This document shows positions 8,385-16,451 of a stretch of 64,000 nt of DNA, in pieces. Origin of the DNA: CADCVW01 sp964251385 (GTDB lineage Bacteria; Pseudomonadota; Alphaproteobacteria; Sphingomonadales; Sphingomonadaceae). The first letter of the stretch is position 1, and each line of letters begins with the position of its first letter. The position numbers and the translations under genes were made by a program. The notes below the pieces were generated by a model. The model saw nothing but the letters and a program-made list of their open reading frames with translations. It had not been told where the DNA came from and did no database searches. The DNA is taken from contig CAXUJK010000003.1 in assembly GCA_964251385.1 (NCBI GenBank), forward strand, positions 62,001-126,000. Reading direction: 5' to 3'.

Positions 8385-9098
8385 CTAAAGCGTCGCGCCG
8401 TGCCCCGCAACGTCCTGTGATGCATCGGCCTTGGGGGGCAGGACGAAGAGCGTGACGAAGCGCGCGGCAAGCGCGCGGTCGCCCGCGATGACGAGCGCGC
8501 CGTCCGCTTCGAGCGCGTCCAGCGGGACGCCGCCGTAGATCGCCGCGGCGAGCGCCGGTGGCGACGCGGTGAAGACGAGATCGGCGGCACCAGCATCGCC
8601 GGGCACGATGTCGATCCGCCCTGCCGCGAGCCGCGCCACGAAGCTTTCCGTTCCCAGGCGAAAGCCTACGCTCGCGTCGATTTCACGCGCGCGTGCGGAG
8701 TCGATCATGGTGCGCAGCGACAGCATCAGCGACACCGCCGACAGCGGCAGCCGGGGGTCGTGGCTGGGCGAGCGCGCGGCCCAGCGGCCCAGCACCTGGA
8801 AGATCGGCTCGCTTTCATAGCCCCACGGCGTCAGCTCATAGACCTGCGCCGATGCGGGCGGCGGCAGCCTGCGGCGGCCGAGCACGCCCGCGGCTTCCAA
8901 CCCTTCGAGGCGCAGCGTCAGCGTGTTGGCGCTGATCCCCGGCAGACTGGCGCGGATGTCACCGAAACGTTTTGGACCCAGGATAAGCTCGCGCATGACG
9001 AGCAGCGCCCAGCGCTCGCCGACGAGATCCAGGGCATGCGCGGCACCGCACGCATCGTCGTAGCTGCGCCGATCCCTCGTTACCTTTTCTAACTTCAT
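8385..9098 (-). CDS. HxlR-family winged-helix regulator with C-terminal SCP2-like domain
   Basis: A 237-residue repressor-type regulator. The ATG at 9098 gives MKLEKVTRDRRSYDDACG and a standard HxlR helix-turn-helix: ALDLVGERWALLVMRELILG, KRFGDIRASLPGISANTLT, EGLEAAGVL. The C-terminal ~110 residues resemble a sterol-carrier/SCP2-type ligand pocket, as in related sphingomonad regulators. The conserved early Cys (DDACG) may sense electrophiles. It is divergent from the VOC gene at 9168, and a short imperfect palindrome overlaps the promoter region, so it probably controls itself and the detoxification cluster. Longer upstream reading in this frame is not genic. Confidence 0.88.
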   Translation of the reverse strand: MKLEKVTRDRRSYDDACGAAHALDLVGERWALLVMRELILGPKRFGDIRASLPGISANTLTLRLEGLEAAGVLGRRRLPPPASAQVYELTPWGYESEPIFQVLGRWAARSPSHDPRLPLSAVSLMLSLRTMIDSARAREIDASVGFRLGTESFVARLAAGRIDIVPGDAGAADLVFTASPPALAAAIYGGVPLDALEADGALVIAGDRALAARFVTLFVLPPKADASQDVAGHGATL

Positions 9099-9099
9099 G

Positions 9100-9114
9100 G
9101 TTGAATTATCTAAC
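9100..9114. promoter_or_regulatory. Candidate HxlR operator
   Basis: A 15-base imperfect inverted repeat, GTTGAATTATCTAAC, sits directly before the HxlR start codon in the 69-nt gap shared with the divergent VOC gene. Five of seven half-site positions match. It is markedly AT-rich for this genome. Position and symmetry suit an autoregulatory operator; binding is inferred. Confidence 0.4.
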
Positions 9115-9167
9115 TCACGTGGGCAGAAGATCAAGACGTCGATTCGCGAGGATAGGAGCAAAGACCC

Positions 9168-9599
9168 GTGGCCAAGATGATCTTCGTCAACCTGCCCGTC
9201 GCCGACCTGGCGCGCGCGACCGCGTTCTACGAGGCGATCGGCGCGACGCGGGATCCGCGGTTCAGCGACGACACCGGGGCGTGCATGGTCCTGTCCGGTA
9301 CGATCTACGTGATGCTGCTGACGCACGCCAAGTTCGCGCAGTTCAGCCCGCGCCCGATCGCGGACGCGCAGGCGACGTGCCAGGTGCTGCTCGCCATCTC
9401 GGCCGACAGCCGTGCGGACGTGGACCGGATGATGGACGCCGCGCTCGCGGCGGGCGGCACCGAGGTCGGAGCGACGCAGGACCACGGGTTCATGTACGGC
9501 CGCGACTTCGCCGATCCCGACGGTCACGTCTGGGAACCGTACTGGATGGACATGGCGGCGGCGCAGGCGGCGACGGCACCGGAAGCCGTCGCCGCCTGA
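9168..9599 (+). CDS. VOC-family (glyoxalase/bleomycin-resistance fold) protein
   Basis: A 143-residue single-module VOC protein starting at GTG (MAKMIFVNLPVADLARATAFY) with AGGAGC about 9 nt upstream. The betaalphabetabetabeta pattern is visible, with the N-terminal FYEAIGATRDPRFSDD segment and the C-terminal RDFADPDGHVWEPYWMD motif whose Glu is the usual metal or ligand position. Similar proteins are annotated lactoylglutathione lyase-like or extradiol-dioxygenase-like, but the substrate is not predictable. It is the first gene of a rightward cluster with three further small-molecule enzymes and two glutathione transferases. Confidence 0.88.
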   Translation: MAKMIFVNLPVADLARATAFYEAIGATRDPRFSDDTGACMVLSGTIYVMLLTHAKFAQFSPRPIADAQATCQVLLAISADSRADVDRMMDAALAAGGTEVGATQDHGFMYGRDFADPDGHVWEPYWMDMAAAQAATAPEAVAA

Positions 9600-9654
9600 A
9601 CGAGGAACGACAAAAGACGGCTTCGTGCCGGGCGTAACCAAGGGGAGAACGATA

Positions 9655-10428
9655 GTGACGAACGCGTGCAAATTCGTTTGGTACGAGCTGATGACGACCG
9701 ACATGGCCGCGGCGACGCGCTTCTACCGTGACGTCGTCGGCTGGGATGCGGTCGCGGCGGACATGCCGGGCGACCCGTACACCTTCCTCAAGGCCGACGG
9801 GCACGGCGTCGCCGGATTGATGACGCTGCCCGACGTGGCCGCGCAGGCCGGCGCGCGAGCGGGCTGGATCGGCTACGTCGGCGTGCCCGACGTCGATGCC
9901 GCCGCGCGCAGGCTCGCGGAGGCGGGCGGGAGGGTGCACCACGGTCCCGACGACATCCCGCAAGTCGGCCGCTTCGCGACGGTCGCCGACCCGGGCGGAG
10001 CAGCCTTCGCGCTGTTCACGCCGCTGCGGCCGGACGAGACCCCCGCCCCGCCGCCGGAAACGCTCGGCCATGTCGGCTGGCACGAACTCTACGCCGCGCC
10101 CAGTGGAGATGCCGCGCTCGCCTTCTACGAAAAGCAGTTCGGATGGACCCGCGACGGCGACATGGACATGGGGCCGATGGGCAAATACCGCTTCTTCGCG
10201 ACCGGTGGCGCGATGGTCGGCGGGATCATGGACAAGCCCGCCGAAGTTCCCGTGAGCGCCTGGCAATTCTATTTCACGGTGGACGCGATCGACGCCGCCG
10301 TCGGACGCATCAAGAACGGCGGCGGACAGATCCTGCAGGAGCCGATGGAGGTTCCGGGAGGAAGCTGGATCGTCACCGGCATCGACCCGCAAGGCGCGCA
10401 CTTCGCGCTCACCGCAGCCCGCAGATAG
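9655..10428 (+). CDS. Two-module VOC-family protein
   Basis: A 257-residue protein made of two VOC modules. Module one (residues ~1-120) begins CKFVWYELMTTDMAAATRFY. Module two (~130-255) begins VGWHELYAAPSGDAALAFY. The GTG at 9655 is chosen because AAGGGGAGA lies 6 nt upstream; a GTG at 9625 in frame lacks this. It resembles the CFP32-like glyoxalase family annotated as putative hydroxylases. The C-terminal GSWIVTGIDPQGAHFAL is a typical module end. Substrate unknown; the cluster context suggests handling of reactive or toxic small molecules. Confidence 0.88.
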   Translation: MTNACKFVWYELMTTDMAAATRFYRDVVGWDAVAADMPGDPYTFLKADGHGVAGLMTLPDVAAQAGARAGWIGYVGVPDVDAAARRLAEAGGRVHHGPDDIPQVGRFATVADPGGAAFALFTPLRPDETPAPPPETLGHVGWHELYAAPSGDAALAFYEKQFGWTRDGDMDMGPMGKYRFFATGGAMVGGIMDKPAEVPVSAWQFYFTVDAIDAAVGRIKNGGGQILQEPMEVPGGSWIVTGIDPQGAHFALTAARR

Positions 10429-10438
10429 GAGAAGAGGC

Positions 10439-10798
10439 ATGAGCTACATCGACGGTTTCGTCCTCGCGGTCCCAACCGCGGACAAAGACAAGTTCATCGC
10501 GTTCGCGCGCACCACCGACGCGGCCATGCTCGACTTCGGAGCGACGCGGATCGTGGAGTGCTGGGGCGACGACGTGCCCGAGGGCAAGACCACTTCGTTC
10601 GGCATGGCGGTCAAGGCGGAGCCGCACGAAAGCGTCGTCTTCTCCTGGATCGAATGGCCCGACAAGGCGACGCGGGACGCGGGCATGGCGCGGATGATGG
10701 AAGATCCGCGCTTCGACCCCAAGACCAACCCGATGCCGTTCGACGGCAAGCGCATGATCTACGGCGGGTTCGACCCCGTCGTCGTGCTGGGCGGCTGA
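10439..10798 (+). CDS. DUF1428-family protein
   Basis: A 119-residue protein matching the YbaA-like DUF1428 family: MSYIDGFVLAVPTADKDKF at the start, the central ECWGDDVPEGKTTSF motif, and the PFDGKRMIYGGFDPVV end. The fold is a ferredoxin-like dimeric barrel. Biochemical role unknown. It follows the two-module VOC gene by 10 nt with a GAAGAGG ribosome-binding site and is followed after two bases by the next VOC gene, so it belongs to the same transcript. Confidence 0.92.
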   Translation: MSYIDGFVLAVPTADKDKFIAFARTTDAAMLDFGATRIVECWGDDVPEGKTTSFGMAVKAEPHESVVFSWIEWPDKATRDAGMARMMEDPRFDPKTNPMPFDGKRMIYGGFDPVVVLGG

Positions 10799-10800
10799 CC

Positions 10801-11295
10801 GTGGCATCCAAGATCACACCGTGCCTGTGGTTCGACGGGCAGGCGGAGGAGGCCGCGAACTTCTACGTCACCCTGCTTGCCGACAGCCGCGTCGACCAGG
10901 TCAACCGCTCGCCCATCGACACGCCGTCGGGACCTGCAGGGCAGGTGCTCACCGTCATCCTTACACTGGCCGGCCAGAGGTTCTGCCTTCTGAACGGCGG
11001 GCCGATGTTCCCGCAGACGGCGGCGGTGTCGTTCATGATCGAGACCGCCGACCAGGCCGAGACCGATCGGCTGTGGAACGCGATCGTGACGAACGGCGGC
11101 GCTGAAAGCATGTGCGGCTGGTGCACGGACAAATGGGGCGTGTCGTGGCAGGTCACGCCCAAACGCCTGCTCGAACTCACCACCGATCCCGACGGTGCGC
11201 GCGCCGAACGCGCGATGGCGGCCATGATGACCATGAGAAAGATCGACATCGCCGCGATCGAAGCCGCGGCCGACGAACGGCCGATCGATGCGTAG
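10801..11295 (+). CDS. PhnB-like VOC-family protein
   Basis: A 164-residue protein beginning at GTG 10801, two bases after the DUF1428 stop. The opening ITPCLWFDGQAEEAANFY and the later FCLLNGGP and CGWCTDKWGVSWQVTPKRL segments identify the PhnB / '3-demethylubiquinone-9 3-methyltransferase' VOC subfamily, a misleading name since no methyltransferase activity is expected. The C-terminus is a short helix, MAAMMTMRKIDIAAIEAA. It overlaps the next gene by 8 nt, consistent with translational coupling inside the cluster. Confidence 0.92.
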   Translation: MASKITPCLWFDGQAEEAANFYVTLLADSRVDQVNRSPIDTPSGPAGQVLTVILTLAGQRFCLLNGGPMFPQTAAVSFMIETADQAETDRLWNAIVTNGGAESMCGWCTDKWGVSWQVTPKRLLELTTDPDGARAERAMAAMMTMRKIDIAAIEAAADERPIDA

Positions 11296-11959
11296 GATCG
11301 TCGGCGGCGTTTTCCTCAGCCTCGATGGCGTGATGCAGGCCCCCGGCGGCCCGACGGAGGACGCCACCGGCGGTTTCGACGAGGGCGGCTGGGTGTTCAA
11401 GTTCTGGGACGAAGGGGTGGGCGACGCGATCGGCTCGCTCTTCGCGGGCGCGTACGACTTGTTGCTCGGCCGCCGAACCTACGACATCTTTGCCGCCTTC
11501 TGGCCGTATGTGCAGGGTGAAGAGGCCGCGATGGGCGAGGCGTTCACCCGTGCCGACAAATATGTGCTGACGCGCGGCGACCAGCCGCTCGAATGGGCGA
11601 ACAGCCATCGCCTAGGCGGCATCGACGATGTCGCGGCGCTCAAGCGCGGCGACGGCCCCGATCTCGTCATCCAGGGGTCGAGCACGATCTATCCCGGGCT
11701 GCTCGCCGCCGGATTGCTCGACCGGCTGACCCTGATGACCTTCCCGGTGACGCTCGGCAAGGGCAAGCGGCTGTTCGGCGAAGGCACACCCACTGACATG
11801 CTCAAGATGGTCGATCACAAAGTCACGCCGCAGGGCACCGTGATCGCGACCTACGAGCCCGGCGGCGAGATGCCGGCCTACCCGCCCCATGCGCCGGAAC
11901 CGAGCACGAGCGCGCGCGAGGCGGCGCGTCAGACGATGATGCGGAACGGGACATGGTGA
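11288..11959 (+). CDS. Dihydrofolate reductase/RibD C-terminal-domain family protein
   Basis: A 223-residue protein of the RibD_C (DHFR-like) family: MRRIVGGVFLSLDGVMQAPG at the start, LLLGRRTYDIFAAFWP, and the nucleotide-binding DLVIQGSSTIYPGLLAAGL segment. This family binds NADPH and reduces pyrimidine- or pterin-like substrates, but members next to VOC genes are uncharacterised. The last ~40 residues (PHAPEPSTSAREAARQTM) extend past the core fold and look disordered. It overlaps the upstream VOC gene by 8 nt and the downstream glutathione transferase by 7 nt. Confidence 0.9.
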   Translation: MRRIVGGVFLSLDGVMQAPGGPTEDATGGFDEGGWVFKFWDEGVGDAIGSLFAGAYDLLLGRRTYDIFAAFWPYVQGEEAAMGEAFTRADKYVLTRGDQPLEWANSHRLGGIDDVAALKRGDGPDLVIQGSSTIYPGLLAAGLLDRLTLMTFPVTLGKGKRLFGEGTPTDMLKMVDHKVTPQGTVIATYEPGGEMPAYPPHAPEPSTSAREAARQTMMRNGTW

Positions 11960-12600
11960 TGGAGCTCTTCGGCCATCCCTTCTCGTCTTACACGTGGAAG
12001 GCGCTGATCGCCTTCTACGAGACGGGAACGCCATTCGCGTTCCGCGACATCTCGGGCAACGATCATCCGGAAAACGAGGCTGCGTTCCTTGCGCACTGGC
12101 CTGTCGGAAAATTCCCGCTGCTCGTCGCGGACGGCGTGCCGATCATGGAGGCGAGCATCATCGTCGAGCATGTCGCGCCGCACTTCGTCCCCGCTGACCG
12201 CGATGCCGCGCGCGAGGTGCGGATGCTCGACCGCATCTTCGACAATCATGTCATGGTCAACGTGCAGGCGGTTGTGTCCGAGCATCTGCCGCACCTCGCT
12301 CCGACGCCCGATCCGGGACGCATCGCCCGCGCAAGGGCGGCACTCGACACGGTCTATGGCTGGCTCGACGCGCGGCTCACCGGCCGGACCTGGGTGGCGG
12401 GCGCCGACTTCACGCTGGCCGACTGCGCCGCGGGGCCCGCGCTGTTCTACGCCGACTGGGTGCAGGAGATTCCGGAAAGGCTGGCGACACTGCGGGCCAT
12501 GCGCGCGCGGTTGCTTGCCCGCCAGTCGATCGCCCGCGTCGTGGACGAGGCGCGTCTCTACCGCTCCCTTTTCCCGCTCGGCGCGCCCGATCGCGATTGA
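11953..12600 (+). CDS. Glutathione S-transferase family protein
   Basis: A 215-residue two-domain transferase. The thioredoxin-like N-terminal domain starts MELFGHPFSSYTWKALIAFYETG and contains the glutathione gamma-glutamyl contact GVPIMEASIIVEHV (the 'E-S/A-x-I' loop). The helical C-terminal domain includes RTWVAGADFTLADCAAGPAL, the conserved N-capping box. A catalytic Ser or Tyr near residue 11-12 is plausible. It overlaps the reductase gene. Together with the next gene it would conjugate or isomerise electrophiles, matching the VOC-rich context. Confidence 0.93.
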   Translation: MVMELFGHPFSSYTWKALIAFYETGTPFAFRDISGNDHPENEAAFLAHWPVGKFPLLVADGVPIMEASIIVEHVAPHFVPADRDAAREVRMLDRIFDNHVMVNVQAVVSEHLPHLAPTPDPGRIARARAALDTVYGWLDARLTGRTWVAGADFTLADCAAGPALFYADWVQEIPERLATLRAMRARLLARQSIARVVDEARLYRSLFPLGAPDRD

Positions 12601-12618
12601 ACGTCCGAGGAGACCCAC

Positions 12619-13296
12619 ATGCCCGTCGATCCCCAAGCCGCCGTCCAGATCACCGCGTTCGATTGGGTTCCCGGCTTCGCGCGTGGGCAGGTGCGCGACC
12701 TGCGTGTCCGGTGGGCGCTGGAGGAGGCCGGCGCCCCCTATGCGGTGCGCAAGCTGAGCGCTGTCGCCGAACGTCCCGCCGACTATTTCGAGGAGCAGCC
12801 GTTCGGCCAGGTTCCGAGCTATCGCGACGGTACCGTCCGGATGTTCGAAAGCGGGGCGATCGTCCTGCACATCGGCGAGGCCTGCGAGACGTTGCTGCCC
12901 GCCGACCCGGCCGCACGGGCACTGGCGACGACATGGGTGTTCGCGGCGCTCAACAGCGTCGAGCCGATGATCCAGCAGCTTGGCATCATCGACCTTTTCC
13001 ATGCCGATGCGGACTGGGCGCGCGCGCGGCGACCCGAAGTCGAGACGCTGGTGCGGACGCGGCTCGGGCGGCTGTCTGACCATCTGAGCGACCGCGGCTT
13101 CCTCGAAGACCGCTTCACGGCAGGCGATCTGATGATGAGCACGGTGCTTCGCATTCTCGACCACACAAGCCTGGTTGCCGAGCGCGCAAACCTCGCCGAC
13201 TACAAGCGCAGGTGCGAAGCCCGTCCGGCGTTCGGGCGCGCGCTGGATGCGCAGCTCGCCGATCTCGGCGAACGACCGCCCGCGATGGCGACCTAG
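12619..13296 (+). CDS. Glutathione S-transferase family protein
   Basis: A second, divergent glutathione transferase of 225 residues. The N-terminal domain has VRDLRVRWALEEAGAPYAV, then the cis-proline region FGQVPSYRDGTVRMFESGAIV with the ES pair that binds glutathione. The C-terminal helical domain carries EDRFTAGDLMMSTVLRIL. It lies 18 nt after the first GST with AGGAGACC before its ATG. It is the last gene of the rightward cluster and shares a CTAG (13293-13296) with the convergent J-domain gene. Confidence 0.93.
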   Translation: MPVDPQAAVQITAFDWVPGFARGQVRDLRVRWALEEAGAPYAVRKLSAVAERPADYFEEQPFGQVPSYRDGTVRMFESGAIVLHIGEACETLLPADPAARALATTWVFAALNSVEPMIQQLGIIDLFHADADWARARRPEVETLVRTRLGRLSDHLSDRGFLEDRFTAGDLMMSTVLRILDHTSLVAERANLADYKRRCEARPAFGRALDAQLADLGERPPAMAT

Positions 13297-13865
13297 GCGA
13301 ATGCCCGCGCGGACTTGAGGGCGGTGTAGGCGGCGATCACCGCTTGCAGGGCCATTTCATGACCGCGGTCGCCGCCGTTGTGGTCGGGGTGATATTTGCG
13401 GACGAGTTCGGCGTAACGAGAGCGCAGCGCGCGGCGGTCGGTGTTCGTGGGCAGGCCGAGCGTCCTCAGATTGCGGCGGTCCACGTCGCTCAAGACACAT
13501 CCGTCGGGGCGCGGCTCTGTCCTTGCCCGGAAGCGCGCGCCGATCGCGTCGAGCGGATCGGAGAAGTCGGCCCATTTTGGCGGAGGCGAGCCGTTGGCGG
13601 CGAATGCGCGCGTTTGCCTCTCCCAACCGCCGTAAACCGTCTGTGCGTCGTCGATCTCGTCGGGGCTCATGCCGTTGAAATAATTGTACCCGCCGTTGAA
13701 CGCGCGGACGTGGTCGAGGCACAGGAAACGCCAGTCGCCGGGGCCGTCGGGGCCTGGCGCGTTGCCCGCCGGGTCGGGCGCGCGGAACTCGCCGACTTCG
13801 TTGCAGTCTTCGACGGCGCAGGGCTCGGCGCTGTCGATCCGCCCGTGAAACTTGGAACCCCGCAC
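13293..13865 (-). CDS. Cytosolic J-domain (DnaJ-like) molecular chaperone
   Basis: A 190-residue protein starting at GTG 13865, with GGAGAC 6 nt upstream. The N-terminal half (residues ~1-120) has cysteine and histidine positions (SAEPCAVEDCNEVGEF, FLCLDHVRAFN) and the FNGMSPDEIDDAQTVYGGWER segment typical of alphaproteobacterial J-domain proteins found beside bolA. The C-terminal J-domain spans ~125-190 with the HPD tripeptide in YAELVRKYHPDHNGGDR. It should stimulate DnaK ATPase. It is divergent from bolA across 36 nt, the usual arrangement, but the cobS gene that normally follows is about 5 kb away. Confidence 0.9.
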   Translation of the reverse strand: MRGSKFHGRIDSAEPCAVEDCNEVGEFRAPDPAGNAPGPDGPGDWRFLCLDHVRAFNGGYNYFNGMSPDEIDDAQTVYGGWERQTRAFAANGSPPPKWADFSDPLDAIGARFRARTEPRPDGCVLSDVDRRNLRTLGLPTNTDRRALRSRYAELVRKYHPDHNGGDRGHEMALQAVIAAYTALKSARAFA

Positions 13866-13901
13866 TCTCGTCTCCGACCTCGATCGGATTATATATGCGG
13901 G

Positions 13902-14186
13902 ATGACGCAGTCTTCCACGGGTCCCGTCGCACAGGAAATTGCCGCGAGGCTGACGGCTGCGCTGCAGCCTCTGCGGCTGGTGGTGAAGGACGACAGCGAA
14001 GCGCATCGCGGTCATGCCGGGCACGATGCACGCGGCGAGAGCCATTTTTCCGTCGAGATCGAAAGCGCGCTGTTCGCGGGCGTCGGGCGTGTGCAGCGCC
14101 AACGCATGGTCAACGCGCCGCTGTCCGACCTGCTCGTAGAGCGCGTCCACGCGCTCGCGATCAAGACACGCGCGCCGGGGGAGTAG
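13902..14186 (+). CDS. bolA: BolA-family protein
   Basis: A 94-residue BolA/IbaG-type protein. The core helix-turn-helix-like fold includes LRLVVKDDSEAHRGHAGHD and ESHFSVEIESALFAGVGRVQRQRMV. The His in the variable loop and the C-terminal HALAIKTRAP tail are typical. BolA proteins pair with monothiol glutaredoxins and carry or sense Fe-S clusters. The start is supported by the family N-terminus but lacks a clear ribosome-binding site. The 36-nt AT-rich gap to the J-domain gene probably contains both promoters. The pirin gene follows after 3 nt. Confidence 0.93.
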   Translation: MTQSSTGPVAQEIAARLTAALQPLRLVVKDDSEAHRGHAGHDARGESHFSVEIESALFAGVGRVQRQRMVNAPLSDLLVERVHALAIKTRAPGE

Positions 14187-14189
14187 ACG

Positions 14190-15086
14190 ATGGAAGGCTC
14201 CTTGATCGAACAGACGCTTGTGCCCGTCACGCACGACCTCGGCGGGTTCAAGGTCCACCGCACGCTGCCGCACAAGCAGCGCACCACCGTGGGGCCCTTC
14301 ATCTTCTTCGACCAGATGGGTCCGGCGCAGCTGCCGACGGGCGAGGGCATCGACGTGCGCCCGCATCCGCACATCAATCTGGCGACCGTTACCTATCTGT
14401 TCGCAGGCGCAATCGATCACCGCGATTCGCTCGGCACTGTGCAGACGATCGCGCCGGGCGCGGTCAACCTGATGACGGCGGGGCACGGGATCGTGCACTC
14501 CGAACGTTCGCCCGCGGACGAGCGCGCGCACGGCCCCACCTTGTCGGGCATCCAGACTTGGCTCGCGGTGCCATCGGCCAAGGAGGAGATCGACCCCGCC
14601 TTCGAGCACATCGCGGCCGATGCGCTGCCCGTGGTCGACGGCCGCGGCGCAACCGCCAAGGTCATCATGGGCACGCTGTGGGGCGCGACCGCGCCGACGA
14701 CGCAGCACAGCGCGACGATCTATGCGGATATCGCGTTGCTTGCCGGCGGCAGCGCGCCGATCGATGCCGACGCCGACGAACGGGCCGTCTACGTGACTGA
14801 AGGCGCGGCCGCCCTCGACGACATGTCGTTGCAGCCGATGATCCTGTACGTGCTCGCGCCCGGCACCGCGGCGACGCTGCGCTCGGACCGTGGTGCGCGC
14901 GTCATGCTGTGCGGCGGCGCTCCGCTCGACGGGCCGCGACACGTGTGGTGGAATTTCGTCTCGTCGCGGCCCGAGAGGATCCGGCAAGCCAAGGAAGACT
15001 GGACTGCGCGGCGCTTTCCCGTCGTGCCCGACGACGCCGAGCGGATCGAAATTCCTGCGGTGCCCAACACGGTCAGCTATCCGTGA
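14190..15086 (+). CDS. Pirin-family bicupin protein
   Basis: A 298-residue pirin. The N-terminal cupin has TVGPFIFFDQMGPAQLPTG and DVRPHPHINLATVTYLFAG, supplying the His ligands of the iron site (RPHPHI), followed by HRDSLGTVQTIAPGAVNLM and TAGHGIVHSE with the third His and Glu. The C-terminal cupin is divergent and lacks metal ligands, as usual. Bacterial pirins have been linked to quercetinase activity or to regulation of central metabolism; which applies is unknown. The stop overlaps the next gene's GTG by four bases. Confidence 0.94.
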   Translation: MEGSLIEQTLVPVTHDLGGFKVHRTLPHKQRTTVGPFIFFDQMGPAQLPTGEGIDVRPHPHINLATVTYLFAGAIDHRDSLGTVQTIAPGAVNLMTAGHGIVHSERSPADERAHGPTLSGIQTWLAVPSAKEEIDPAFEHIAADALPVVDGRGATAKVIMGTLWGATAPTTQHSATIYADIALLAGGSAPIDADADERAVYVTEGAAALDDMSLQPMILYVLAPGTAATLRSDRGARVMLCGGAPLDGPRHVWWNFVSSRPERIRQAKEDWTARRFPVVPDDAERIEIPAVPNTVSYP

Positions 15087-15985
15087 GCAAGCCTCACCGG
15101 CAGCGGCTCGCGCTCCCCACCGGCGTGGAACTCGACGTGACCCATGGCGGCACCGGCGAGCCGCTCATCTTCCTGCACGGCTTTCCCGAGTCCCACCGCA
15201 CCTGGCGGCACCAGCTCGCGTACCTGTCGCGCGACCACCACGTCGTCGCGCCCGACCAGCGCGGTTACGCCCGCTCGTCCAAGCCGGATGGGGTCGACGC
15301 GTACCGAGCCGACCGGATCGTCGACGACGTGCTCGCGCTCGCCGACGCGCTTGGCATCGATCGTTTCACGCTGGTCGGGCACGACTGGGGCGGGGCGGCG
15401 GCGTGGCTGGCGGCGCTCAAGGCCCCGGACCGAATCGCCCAGCTCGTCATCGCCAACGCGCCGCACCCGCTGATCTTTCAGCGCAGTCTGTTCGACGATC
15501 CAGTGCAAGCCGCCGCGTCGCAGTACATGAACGCGTTTCGCACTGCGGGCATGGAAGACGGGATCGCGGCAATGGGGCTCGACCGCTTCTTCAACAAGAG
15601 CTTCGCGCCGCATGTGGACATAGCCAAGCTCACGTCCGAAGATCGTGCGGCCTACATTGAGGAATGGTCGCAACCGGGCGCGGTCGTCGGCATGCTCAAC
15701 TGGTACCGTGCGTCCAACATCGTCGTGCCTGCGCCCGGGGAGCGAACCGAGCGCCCCGCCTGGATCGACGCTCCGTTTCCGAGGCTGGCCATGCCCGTGC
15801 TCGTGATCTGGGGAATGCGGGACAAGGCGTTGTTGCCAGTCCAACTCGAAGGACTTGAGAGTCTGATCGACGACCTGACGATCGTGCGCGTAGCCGAGGC
15901 GGGTCATTTCGTCACCTGGGAAGCGCCGGACGCGGTCACCACCGCCATCCGCGCTTTCCTTGCCGCAAAGCCCCTGCCCGCCTAA
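15083..15985 (+). CDS. Alpha/beta hydrolase, epoxide-hydrolase-like
   Basis: A 300-residue hydrolase starting at GTG 15083, coupled to the pirin gene by a GTGA overlap. The oxyanion-hole region is FLHGFPESHRTWRHQ. The nucleophile elbow is GHDWGGAAAW, an Asp nucleophile as in soluble epoxide hydrolases and haloacetate dehalogenases. The late His is in EAGHFVTWEAPD. Cap-domain residues FFNKSFAPH and MLNWYRASN also fit the epoxide hydrolase/fluoroacetate dehalogenase group. Natural substrate not predictable. Confidence 0.92.
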   Translation: MSKPHRQRLALPTGVELDVTHGGTGEPLIFLHGFPESHRTWRHQLAYLSRDHHVVAPDQRGYARSSKPDGVDAYRADRIVDDVLALADALGIDRFTLVGHDWGGAAAWLAALKAPDRIAQLVIANAPHPLIFQRSLFDDPVQAAASQYMNAFRTAGMEDGIAAMGLDRFFNKSFAPHVDIAKLTSEDRAAYIEEWSQPGAVVGMLNWYRASNIVVPAPGERTERPAWIDAPFPRLAMPVLVIWGMRDKALLPVQLEGLESLIDDLTIVRVAEAGHFVTWEAPDAVTTAIRAFLAAKPLPA

Positions 15986-15998
15986 GCCTCGCCGCCTG

Positions 15999-16451
15999 AT
16001 GGTGACTACCTCTCGTTCCCGGTCGCGTTCGGCCGCAAGGCTCGCGGCCGTCCAGGCTCTGTACCAGCAAGAAATGGAGCGCACGCCGCTGCCTCGCCTG
16101 CTCCACGAATTCCATGCGCACCGGCTAGGTGCGACGATCGAGGACGTCGAATATGCCGACGCCGAAGTCGACTTCTTCGACGATCTCGTGGCGGGCGTGG
16201 ACGCGCGGCGCGAGCAGATCGACGCCCTCATATCGGCAAATCTGGCGACCGGTTGGGCGATCGAGCGATTGGACAAACCGATGCGGCAGATCCTGCGCAG
16301 CGGTACGTACGAACTTCTGGCCCGGATCGACGTGCCGACCAAGTCGGTGATCAGCGAATATCTCGACGTCGCGCACGCCTTCTACGACAAGCGCGAAGCA
16401 GGCTTTGTTAATGGTTTGTTGGACGCAGTCGCCAAGGCAGTCCGCAGCTGA
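15999..16451 (+). CDS. nusB: Transcription antitermination factor NusB
   Basis: A 150-residue NusB. The ATG at 15999 is preferred over an upstream in-frame one because it gives the standard basic N-terminus MVTTSRSRSRSAARLAAVQA. The family signature RLAAVQALYQQEM and the C-terminal PTKSVISEYLDVAHAFYDKREAGFVNGLLD are complete. NusB binds boxA RNA with S10 (NusE) and supports rRNA antitermination. The stop codon overlaps the apparent CTG start of thiL, matching the common nusB-thiL pairing. Confidence 0.96.
   Translation: MVTTSRSRSRSAARLAAVQALYQQEMERTPLPRLLHEFHAHRLGATIEDVEYADAEVDFFDDLVAGVDARREQIDALISANLATGWAIERLDKPMRQILRSGTYELLARIDVPTKSVISEYLDVAHAFYDKREAGFVNGLLDAVAKAVRS

Noticed and set aside
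9604..9654. GTG at 9625 as start of the two-module VOC protein
   Set aside because: The strong AAGGGGAGA lies after it and directly before GTG 9655, which also begins the VOC fold.
13293..14987. 564-codon reverse frame covering the J-domain gene
   Set aside because: The upstream half is antisense to bolA and pirin. The GTG at 13865 with GGAGAC gives the expected J-protein N-terminus.
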